The translations under genes and the position numbers were made by a program. Shown here piece by piece: positions 8,860-16,248 of a DNA stretch of 64,000 nt (positions within the stretch are counted from its first letter, which is position 1; every line of letters begins with the position of its first letter). This DNA comes from Acinetobacter pittii. GTDB lineage: Bacteria; Pseudomonadota; Gammaproteobacteria; Pseudomonadales; Moraxellaceae. The stretch spans positions 1,922,001 through 1,986,000 of the forward strand of contig NZ_CP139286.1 in assembly GCF_034067285.1 (NCBI RefSeq), given 5' to 3'. Below the pieces are notes generated by a model, which saw only the letters and a program-made list of their open reading frames with translations, searched no databases and was not told where the DNA came from.

Positions 8860-9798
8860 CTACTTCAACTGTACACGTGGATCAACCACTTTGTAGACCA
8901 AATCGGCAATCAAGTTAAAAATCATGGTTGCAGCTGCGATGTAAACTGTAATTGCTTTAATAACAGGAAAATCACTCCGCTCAACTGCAATAATCACCTC
9001 TCGACCAATCCCAGGAATACCAAAAAAGCGTTCAATTAAAAATGCGCCTATGAGTAATGCAGGTAAAGTTGACATCACGTCGGTAATAATGGGAATTGAA
9101 GCGTTCCGCAGCACATGTACGCCTAAAATTCGGCTTTCACCTACACCTTTAGCACGTGCTGTTCGAACATAATCCTGATTAACTTCATCAAGCACAAAGC
9201 TACGATATAAACGCAAAGTCGGTGCAATACTCACCACCAGCATGATGAGAATCGGTAGTAAGGCAAACTTAAATAAATTATCAGTAAAGCTATCGCTCCA
9301 GCCTTGTACAGGGAACCAACTTAGCTGATACGCCAGAACATATTGAAAAACGATAATATAAACTAAAATACTGATCGACATGCCGATGGTACATAGCATC
9401 ATGACCATACGGTCGGTTAGAGAGCCACGTACCGCTGCAACAGCCAAAGCTAAAATAATTGAAATAACCGTCTGTAAAATAGTCAGTGGAATTAGAAGCG
9501 TAAGCGACGGTCCTAATCGGGTTAAAATAATTTGGGAAACAGGTTCACCCGTACTCCAACTCGCTCCATAATCAAAAGTTAGTATTTGTTTAATGAAAAT
9601 CCAGAGCTGAACGTAATAAGGCTGATCGACACCAAGCTGCTTACGAATGTTTTCGATCTGCTCAGGATTAGACATCTTGCCCGCTAAAATATAAGCAGGA
9701 TCGCCACCTACCCAGTTAAAAAGAATAAAAATAAGTAAGACTACCCCCAACATAGTTGGAATCATCTGCCATAAACGCCGAATAACATATGCCAGCAT
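8860..9798 (-). CDS. peptide ABC transporter permease (DppB/YejB-like)
   Basis: The protein (312 aa) begins MLAYVIRRLWQMIPTMLGV, the standard DppB/OppB opening with TM1. It carries a periplasmic G-G-D-P-A-Y region, the EAA motif as DYVRTARAKGVGESRIL, and an ending IADLVYKVVDPRVQLK typical of this family. It forms the translocation channel with the DppC-like subunit. It is 12 bp from the M3 peptidase gene above and 7 bp from the next permease, so translational coupling is likely. Confidence 0.94.
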   Translation of the reverse strand: MLAYVIRRLWQMIPTMLGVVLLIFILFNWVGGDPAYILAGKMSNPEQIENIRKQLGVDQPYYVQLWIFIKQILTFDYGASWSTGEPVSQIILTRLGPSLTLLIPLTILQTVISIILALAVAAVRGSLTDRMVMMLCTIGMSISILVYIIVFQYVLAYQLSWFPVQGWSDSFTDNLFKFALLPILIMLVVSIAPTLRLYRSFVLDEVNQDYVRTARAKGVGESRILGVHVLRNASIPIITDVMSTLPALLIGAFLIERFFGIPGIGREVIIAVERSDFPVIKAITVYIAAATMIFNLIADLVYKVVDPRVQLK

Positions 9799-9810
9799 AG
9801 TGATAATTCC

Positions 9811-11823
9811 TTATTTAACCCGTTGTCCGGTAATTTCATTAAAAAACGCTTTGTTATCAGGTTCACGGCCAAGAAAATCTTTAACTAATTCAGCTGCTGG
9901 TTTTTGGCTACCTTGTGACAAAATGGTTTGACGGTAACGCTGTCCAACTTGTGGATTATTAAGGTTGTCCCCATACGCAGAAAGCATGTCTAAAGCTAAA
10001 ACCTCAGACCACATATAGCCGTAATAACCTGCTTGATAACCGCCCATTAAATGCCCAAACTGCCCAGGAAACTCTGTTGTTGGTACATAACCTAACGCTG
10101 TAGCAGCTTCCATTTTTTGCCAATTTTCTAAAGGCTTTACTTTTAATGCATCGGCAGTATGCAATGACATATCGTACTGCGCATAAAGAGTCTGACGTGC
10201 ATAACGCAGACCACGACCATAGTTATGTACAGCTTTTAAACGAGCAATGAGTTCGTCATCAACACGTGGACATGCTGGATCACAGTAATCAGCCACTTTA
10301 GATAAAGTCTCTTTACGGCGTGCCCACTCTTCATACATTTGAGACGGTGCTTCTACAAAATCACGCTCTACGGATGTTCCCGACTGACTGGCATAACGTG
10401 TATTTGATAATATGCCATGTAAAGCATGGCCAAATTCATGAACAAAAGTTTCTAGCTCATCACTGTTTAAACCTTTACGGTTAAAATTGGTGACTAATGC
10501 TGAAACTGGTAATCGATTGGTTAAAGTGCTGCCACCGTATACTCCCCAAACCGCAGCATGACCATATTTCCCTTCACGAGGGAATTTATCCATATACAGA
10601 CCGCCAAGAAGCTTTCCTGTCTTTTTGTCAACTACATCGTAATATTCAACTTCGTTTTGCCATGCTTTCACTTTGACAGGTTTAAAATCAATACCATAAA
10701 GGTCAGATGAAATAGCAAATAACCATTTTTGAGCAGCTAAAGTCGGAAAATAGTCACGAAGTTTTTCCTGATCAATCTGATATTTACTCTTACGAAGTTT
10801 TTCACTCCAGTAAGCTTCGCTCCAACGGGTGATCTCGGTTTTTTCTAATGGCGTTTTTAATGTTTGCGCTTTAAATGCGCGCAGTTCTTCTACTTCTTTG
10901 CGCTCAAGTGGAGCTACAGTTTTTTGTACTTCTGCCAAAAACTGATTTACGGCGTCAGGTGTTTTAGCCATACGGTCTTTTAAAACCCAATCTGCATAAC
11001 TTGCTTTTCCAAATAACTGCGCAAGCTCATAACGCAAATCTATTGCCTGTGTAAGTAGTTTTAAATTTTGTTCAGTACCACGTCGCGTAAAGGCAATTTG
11101 ATATCTTTTTCGGGCATCATCATTATCCGCGAGCTCCATAAATGGACGATATTCCGGATATTCGAAACCTAATAAATAGTTGCCTTTAGCATTTTTCTTC
11201 AATGCTGAAATATAACTTTGAGGCAACCCTTTCATTTCTTCAGGAGTAAACTCAAGTTTTTCCGGATTATCTCGGACGTTACGTGCATATTCTTGTTCGA
11301 GTTTGGTCAACTCATCCAGAATAGCCTTCATTCGTGCACGTTTTGCTGGTTCTAATTGAACACCAGTATCTTCAAATTGACTGAGAATATCTTGGCGGTA
11401 TTTTTGGTCAATTGGATCTGTTGCTTGCGTATTTTTAATTAAATTATAGAGCTTTGGGTTTTGAAATATATCAGTGTGAAATTGATTAATTTTGATTTCA
11501 CAGTCCTCTGCGGCCTTACGCAATTTTGCATCTGGATCTACATTACTATATAGACTTATCGGACCTGAAAAATCTTCAAAATGGGCAAAAATTTTATCCC
11601 ATTTTGCCAATATAGGTGCCGCTGCTGCATTATTCTTAACAGGTGTTTTTTCAAAGACTGTAATCTGCTGTTGAATCTTTTTTAAATTTGCATCACACCA
11701 TGCTGGAAGTTGTTGTGCTTTCAGTAATGGCAAAGTAGGACGTGTTGTCTCTGCCGTTGCAAACTGACTTACACTCATGGTCAACATAGATAAAGTTATC
11801 ATTTTCAGTGTGTTGTTTTTCAT
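9811..11823 (-). CDS. M3-family oligopeptidase with signal peptide
   Basis: A 670-aa zinc metallopeptidase of the M3 (thimet/oligopeptidase A/Dcp) family. The H-E-F-G-H motif is at 462-466 with the downstream E-x-x-S-Q-M-Y-E segment (VEAPSQMYEEW) that supplies the third zinc ligand. The N-terminus, MKNNTLKMITLSMLTMSVSQ then FATA-ET, is a clear Sec signal peptide, which places the enzyme in the periplasm. Its position inside a peptide ABC operon, between the binding proteins and the permeases, suggests that it trims peptides before transport. GGAG precedes the ATG at 11823. Exo- or endo-type specificity cannot be read from the sequence. Confidence 0.92.
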   Translation of the reverse strand: MKNNTLKMITLSMLTMSVSQFATAETTRPTLPLLKAQQLPAWCDANLKKIQQQITVFEKTPVKNNAAAAPILAKWDKIFAHFEDFSGPISLYSNVDPDAKLRKAAEDCEIKINQFHTDIFQNPKLYNLIKNTQATDPIDQKYRQDILSQFEDTGVQLEPAKRARMKAILDELTKLEQEYARNVRDNPEKLEFTPEEMKGLPQSYISALKKNAKGNYLLGFEYPEYRPFMELADNDDARKRYQIAFTRRGTEQNLKLLTQAIDLRYELAQLFGKASYADWVLKDRMAKTPDAVNQFLAEVQKTVAPLERKEVEELRAFKAQTLKTPLEKTEITRWSEAYWSEKLRKSKYQIDQEKLRDYFPTLAAQKWLFAISSDLYGIDFKPVKVKAWQNEVEYYDVVDKKTGKLLGGLYMDKFPREGKYGHAAVWGVYGGSTLTNRLPVSALVTNFNRKGLNSDELETFVHEFGHALHGILSNTRYASQSGTSVERDFVEAPSQMYEEWARRKETLSKVADYCDPACPRVDDELIARLKAVHNYGRGLRYARQTLYAQYDMSLHTADALKVKPLENWQKMEAATALGYVPTTEFPGQFGHLMGGYQAGYYGYMWSEVLALDMLSAYGDNLNNPQVGQRYRQTILSQGSQKPAAELVKDFLGREPDNKAFFNEITGQRVK

Positions 11824-11843
11824 TTTATCTCCAATTTTTTCAC

Positions 11844-13667
11844 TTAATGATTAGATTTAGTATTTGTATCAATATCGAAATACATCCACTCAGCATGTAA
11901 AATTGGATGTTTTTTATATCCAATGATTTTTGGTTGAGCCAGCATATTTCGGTAACGTGCATAAGAGATTTGAGCGGGCATATACACTTCTAGTAGACGT
12001 GTCATTTTGCGATAGAGCGCATCTCTTTCAGGACCTGCTTGCATTTGTTGGGTTTGGCGATACAACGGATCAAATTCTGGTGTAGAACCACAAGACCAGT
12101 TTGTCATGTGTGTATTAGGTCCATAAAAATTCTGCATAAAATTATCGCCATCTGGATAATCGGCTATCCACGCAGAAGACCCAAACATCCCTTCACATTG
12201 TTTTTGCGCTCGAATGAGGTCTGCAAAAAGCATGGGTTTAAAGACCATTCGAATGTTCAAACTATCTAAGTTCTTTTTCCAAAGTTCAGCACTTTGTTGC
12301 CCAATACTGTCGCTACGCGCCATATACTCAATAACAAGAGGTTTCCCATTTGGTTGTGTCCGCCAACCTGATGCATCTTTTTTATAGTGATATCGATCTA
12401 ATAGTAAATTTGCTGCTTTCACCGAATATGGTGTGCTGGTTCTATATTGAGGGTCATTTCCCACCACACCGGGTGGAACTGGAAAATGTAGACGCTGAGC
12501 ATCATCATTTCTTACTAATTTAATTTCTTGATCTATTGAACGAGACATTGCTATTGCACGGCGTAAAGCAATCTTTTCTTTACTCATTCCGCCAACGACT
12601 GGATTTTTAAGATTCCAATAAATATAGCTAATTTCAGGATCAACAATGCGGGATAACTGCACGCCTTCTTTAGCAAGCTCAGGCCTTAACTTACCATCTT
12701 TAACCGCTTTTGCGACCAGTTGGCCTTCAAGCTGAAATATATCAACCTCACCACGCTGAAATGCTAGCCATCGTGATTGGTTTTCTTCCATCACCTGAAT
12801 ATCAATTGTACCTATTTGAGGCATTTTTTTACCTTTAAGGCGTTTTACAATTGCCTGATCTTCAGGGCTACTAGCAGTAAAGTTCCAGGTAAAGCCGCGA
12901 TAATCAGGATTCGCCTTTAAAACAATGCGCGATGCTGGTACCCACTTGCTCAGTACATAAGGACCTGTACCCACAGGATGACCCATTACATAACCAGCTT
13001 TGTCTTTATATTTTTCGATAACTTCGCGTGCCACAGCACCTGTCGGATCATGAGCCAATAATAAAGGAAAGTTATAATCGGGTTTAACTAAACGAATCAC
13101 CAAAGTGTACTTATCCGGTGTTTGTAAGCCACTTACCTTTTGATCATAGTTAAATTTTCCGGACTTATTGGCTGCTTTGACTAACGCATCCATACCTTCA
13201 ATTTTGTTTTCTAATAACCAGCTATTTGGAGAACGTAAATTCGGGTCTAATAAACGCTTAAAAGAGTACGCATAATCATTGGCTGTTAATTCTCTTGGTT
13301 TACCTTTAAAAACAGGGTCTGGTGTAAAATAAATACCCTTTTTTATGTGAATGGTATAGGTCAGACCATCAGCACTGATTTCTGGCATAGCGGTTGCTAT
13401 TTGCGGAATAAGCTTTGCCGGCCTTGCTAAATAATCATAGGTATATAAAGTTTCAAATATCGATGTGGTTACATGTGCAGAATATAAATCATGGATATAC
13501 GCGGGGTCGAAACCTGTTTCAGCTGTTGGAAATACATAACGTAAAACTTTGTTTGGATCGGCTGGGCTTTTCGCAAAAATACTTGTAGATCCCGTTAAGG
13601 CCATACTAGCGAATAGCAAGCTGATACTACAATGCTTGAGCTTTTGTTGTAAATTTTCAGTCATCAT
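11844..13667 (-). CDS. peptide ABC transporter substrate-binding protein (first paralogue)
   Basis: A family-5 extracellular solute-binding protein of 607 aa. It has a signal peptide (about residues 1-33, ending SIFAKS) and hallmark segments such as GTGPYVLSKWVPASRI, ANPDYRGFTWNF, RRAIAMS and WIADYPDGDNFMQNFYGP. These are the fold elements of OppA/DppA/YejA proteins. It is clearly paralogous to the protein encoded 15 bp upstream, so a duplication with divergence is likely. The annotated ATG-ATG pair at 13667 and 13664 has only AAAGAT as a ribosome site. It delivers ligand to the two permeases downstream. Confidence 0.93.
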   Translation of the reverse strand: MMTENLQQKLKHCSISLLFASMALTGSTSIFAKSPADPNKVLRYVFPTAETGFDPAYIHDLYSAHVTTSIFETLYTYDYLARPAKLIPQIATAMPEISADGLTYTIHIKKGIYFTPDPVFKGKPRELTANDYAYSFKRLLDPNLRSPNSWLLENKIEGMDALVKAANKSGKFNYDQKVSGLQTPDKYTLVIRLVKPDYNFPLLLAHDPTGAVAREVIEKYKDKAGYVMGHPVGTGPYVLSKWVPASRIVLKANPDYRGFTWNFTASSPEDQAIVKRLKGKKMPQIGTIDIQVMEENQSRWLAFQRGEVDIFQLEGQLVAKAVKDGKLRPELAKEGVQLSRIVDPEISYIYWNLKNPVVGGMSKEKIALRRAIAMSRSIDQEIKLVRNDDAQRLHFPVPPGVVGNDPQYRTSTPYSVKAANLLLDRYHYKKDASGWRTQPNGKPLVIEYMARSDSIGQQSAELWKKNLDSLNIRMVFKPMLFADLIRAQKQCEGMFGSSAWIADYPDGDNFMQNFYGPNTHMTNWSCGSTPEFDPLYRQTQQMQAGPERDALYRKMTRLLEVYMPAQISYARYRNMLAQPKIIGYKKHPILHAEWMYFDIDTNTKSNH

Positions 13668-13682
13668 GATCTTTATCTAAAA

Positions 13683-15467
13683 TTATTTTTTAATAGGAGT
13701 AATATCAAGATATTGCCAGTTTGTATTCATCATAGGATGGGGTTTAAAACCCTGAACTTGTGGCCGTACTAACCAGTTACGAATACGGGTTACATGAACA
13801 ATCCATGGATTATCAGCTTCAATCTGGCGGTTAAGCTTTTCGTAATATGGTAAGCGTTGTTGAGGCGGCAAATGGATGGCCTGAGTATAAAGCGCATCAT
13901 AAGTTTTAGACTGATAACAAGCATGATTTCCCTGACCAGCATTTGGTCCATACAGTAATTGTGCAAAATTATCTCCCTCAGGATAGTCAGCAATCCATGC
14001 GCCACTCCAAATCATATATTTACATTGAGTTGCGGCTTTTAAGTTATCTGCAAAATTACTCACCTTAAAGTCAGCTCGAATGCCAATCGCATCCAGATTC
14101 TTTTTCCAGAGTTCGGAGTGGATAACTGAGGCCGAGCTATTTTCTGTATTAATTTTTAAAATTAAAGGTTTCCCGTTTGGCTGGGTTCTATAACCATCAG
14201 CACCTTTTTTATAACCATAATAATCAAGTAATTTATTTGCCAATAATGGATTGTACCCTACGCTACTTTTATATTTAGGGTTATAGCCATTTACACCTTC
14301 AGGTATAAACATTTCTGCTCTAACTGCTTGCCCTTTATAAGCCTGTTTTATACTTTCTTTTTGATTGTACGATAAAGTAATTGCTCTACGCAGAGCTATC
14401 TTTTCCGGGTTAAAACCACCAATGACCGGATCACGCATGTTCATCATCGTATAGGTCATTTCAGGTTCCTTATATGGGAAGTGCTTAATTCCTCTTTTCT
14501 GAAAAGAAGTCTTAAGTTGATTTCCATCTAAAGCTTGCGGAACAGCATCTGCTGTAAGTCTATCAAAATCTAATTGACCAGACTGAAAAGCTAACCATCG
14601 TGACTGTTGTTCTTCAATAATACTGACTACAACCTTACCAATTTGGGGCATTTTCTTACCGCTCATTTCTTTAATAAGCTGGTTATCCCACGGCGTGCCT
14701 GTTGACTTAAAATTCCAGACAAAACCTCGATAATCAGGATTGGCAACTAATTCGACCTTACTTCTCGGTACATATTTACTTAACATATAAGGTCCTGTAC
14801 CAACTGGATGCATGCCAATACGATCACCGTAATAGTCAACAACCTCTTTAGCAACGCCACCAAAGGTAATATAGGCAAGAATATAAGGAAAGTTGAAGTC
14901 TTGGCGAGTGAGAGTAAATTGCAGAGTATATCGATCAAGCGCTTTGATCCCAGCAATGGGCGCAGCATAATCAAATTTTCCTGTTTTTTTTGCTTGAGCT
15001 ACAACTACATCGGCCCCTACCAGTTTTCCATCCAGAAAAGAAACGGAAGGTGCTCTGTTTTTGGGGTCTAAAATACGTTTAATTGCATACACATAGTCTT
15101 CAGCTACCAACTCACGGCGTTTACCTTTAAAAGCAGGGTCCGCAGTAAAATAAATACGGGGTTTAATTTTAAAAGTATAAACTTTACCGCTTTGTTCCAC
15201 TTTGGGCAGGCTCTCTACCGTATAGGGAACTAACTGTAATGGGCTTGCTAAATAATCATATTTGAGTAAAGGCTCAAATATGGCTTCAGCAATACTCGCG
15301 CTATAGAAATTAGTAGTCTTGACCATATCGAAACCATCATCTGGGGCTTCATAGGCAACGTGCAAAATTTTGTTTGGTTGTGCTGGCGTAATTGCGTAAG
15401 CACAAGGGACTGATGTAATAGCCAGACTTAAAATGGCGAGCTTAAAAAATTTTAATTTCAAGTTCAT
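13683..15467 (-). CDS. peptide ABC transporter substrate-binding protein (second paralogue)
   Basis: The first gene of the leftward operon. I place the start at the ATG at 15467 (594 aa) because it opens directly into a signal peptide (MNLKLKFFKLAILSLAITS, then CAYA). The in-frame ATG at 15515 would put 16 residues ahead of this signal and has no ribosome site. The body matches its neighbour in order: HPVGTGPYMLSKYVPRSKV, NPDYRGFVWNFKSTG, RRAITLSYNQ, WIADYPEGDNFAQLLYGP. It is a family-5 periplasmic binding protein. The difference from its paralogue in the ligand-binding stretches suggests a different ligand range. Confidence 0.92.
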   Translation of the reverse strand: MNLKLKFFKLAILSLAITSVPCAYAITPAQPNKILHVAYEAPDDGFDMVKTTNFYSASIAEAIFEPLLKYDYLASPLQLVPYTVESLPKVEQSGKVYTFKIKPRIYFTADPAFKGKRRELVAEDYVYAIKRILDPKNRAPSVSFLDGKLVGADVVVAQAKKTGKFDYAAPIAGIKALDRYTLQFTLTRQDFNFPYILAYITFGGVAKEVVDYYGDRIGMHPVGTGPYMLSKYVPRSKVELVANPDYRGFVWNFKSTGTPWDNQLIKEMSGKKMPQIGKVVVSIIEEQQSRWLAFQSGQLDFDRLTADAVPQALDGNQLKTSFQKRGIKHFPYKEPEMTYTMMNMRDPVIGGFNPEKIALRRAITLSYNQKESIKQAYKGQAVRAEMFIPEGVNGYNPKYKSSVGYNPLLANKLLDYYGYKKGADGYRTQPNGKPLILKINTENSSASVIHSELWKKNLDAIGIRADFKVSNFADNLKAATQCKYMIWSGAWIADYPEGDNFAQLLYGPNAGQGNHACYQSKTYDALYTQAIHLPPQQRLPYYEKLNRQIEADNPWIVHVTRIRNWLVRPQVQGFKPHPMMNTNWQYLDITPIKK

Positions 15468-16063
15468 ACCCACGTAATTAGTTTTTTTAAAAGATATTAT
15501 CCTTTTGAGTAACATCTAAATCTGCATAAGAAAAGTTCTTTTTCGACAGATAGGCCTATTTAGGTTTTAAAATTCACTTTCCTTTATCACCTTTTTATTT
15601 GATCAAATGGAAAAATAAACTTAAATACCTAGAGTTTTATAACTATTGAATATAAAGCGAATTTCATGCCATTTATTAATATCCATCTTAAAATATTTTA
15701 AAATATTAAAAATTCATATTTTTATTAGATACTTAAAAACATTTGAACTATATAAATAAAAGTAACTTTTTGCCAAATATTATATTCATATAAGTTAATC
15801 ATCTCACACCTTAAATGCACAAATAAAATACATTAAAAATTAATTATGATCCACATTAGAACCAGCTTACTTTACACATAATTTTTAAATAATTTATTGA
15901 TTAATAATTAAATTATAATTAAACCACATAATTATAAATATTATAACATTACCTATTAAAAAGCTCTAAAACGATACATTTTTATTTAAAAAGCATGTGA
16001 AGAGTCTAGTAATGTATATTTTTTACACAAATAAATTTGAAACTTTTCGCCACCATCAAAAAT

Positions 16064-16079
16064 TTTTCCAAATGGAAAA
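16064..16079. promoter_or_regulatory. inverted repeat, candidate enhancer-binding-protein site
   Basis: TTTTCCA and TGGAAAA form perfect 7-bp arms around an AA spacer, centred about 108 bp upstream of the -24 element at 16180. This is the usual distance for a sigma-54 activator site. The right half recurs near 15604. The activator is not encoded nearby, so the link is an inference. Confidence 0.4.
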
Positions 16080-16179
16080 TTTATTTTTATCTCAAAAAAG
16101 CTAAAGCACCCTACTCAACCATAATAAAATCAATATATATCAATATTTTGCATAAACTAAAAAAAGAAAAATATATAGT

Positions 16180-16194
16180 TGGCACTTGCTTTGC
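16180..16194 (+). promoter_or_regulatory. sigma-54 (RpoN) promoter core upstream of the TonB receptor
   Basis: TGGCAC, five bases, TTGC: an exact match to the -24/-12 consensus TGGCAC-N5-TTGC, with a T before the first TGG and a T after the TTGC, both of which also fit. The expected transcript start is near 16206, leaving a leader of about 43 nt with AGGGA at 16233-16237 before the ATG at 16249. Confidence 0.8.
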
Positions 16195-16248
16195 TTAAAA
16201 ACTTTCCAGCAATATCGCTAACGACAACAAAAAGGGATCAAATCCACG

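Larger units (their letters stand above)
15468..16248. other. long A+T-rich divergent control region between ABC operon and TonB receptor
   Basis: Some 780 bp without a credible gene and with extreme A+T content. It contains a sigma-54 promoter core for the rightward operon (16180-16194) and an inverted repeat about 100 bp upstream of it. An 11-mer, CAAATGGAAAA, occurs at 15604-15614 and again at 16069-16079. I could not identify a promoter for the leftward operon with confidence. The length suits enhancer-dependent control with DNA bending. Confidence 0.6.

Noticed and set aside
15772..15790. Minus-strand TGGCAA-like element that could be a second sigma-54 promoter for the ABC operon
   Set aside because: The -24 part is TGGCAA and the -12 part lacks the required GC, so only half of the motif fits.
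16180..16248. Fur-box control of the TonB receptor
   Set aside because: No 19-bp GATAATGATAATCATTATC-like palindrome could be seen in the control region. The sigma-54 core is a better explanation.
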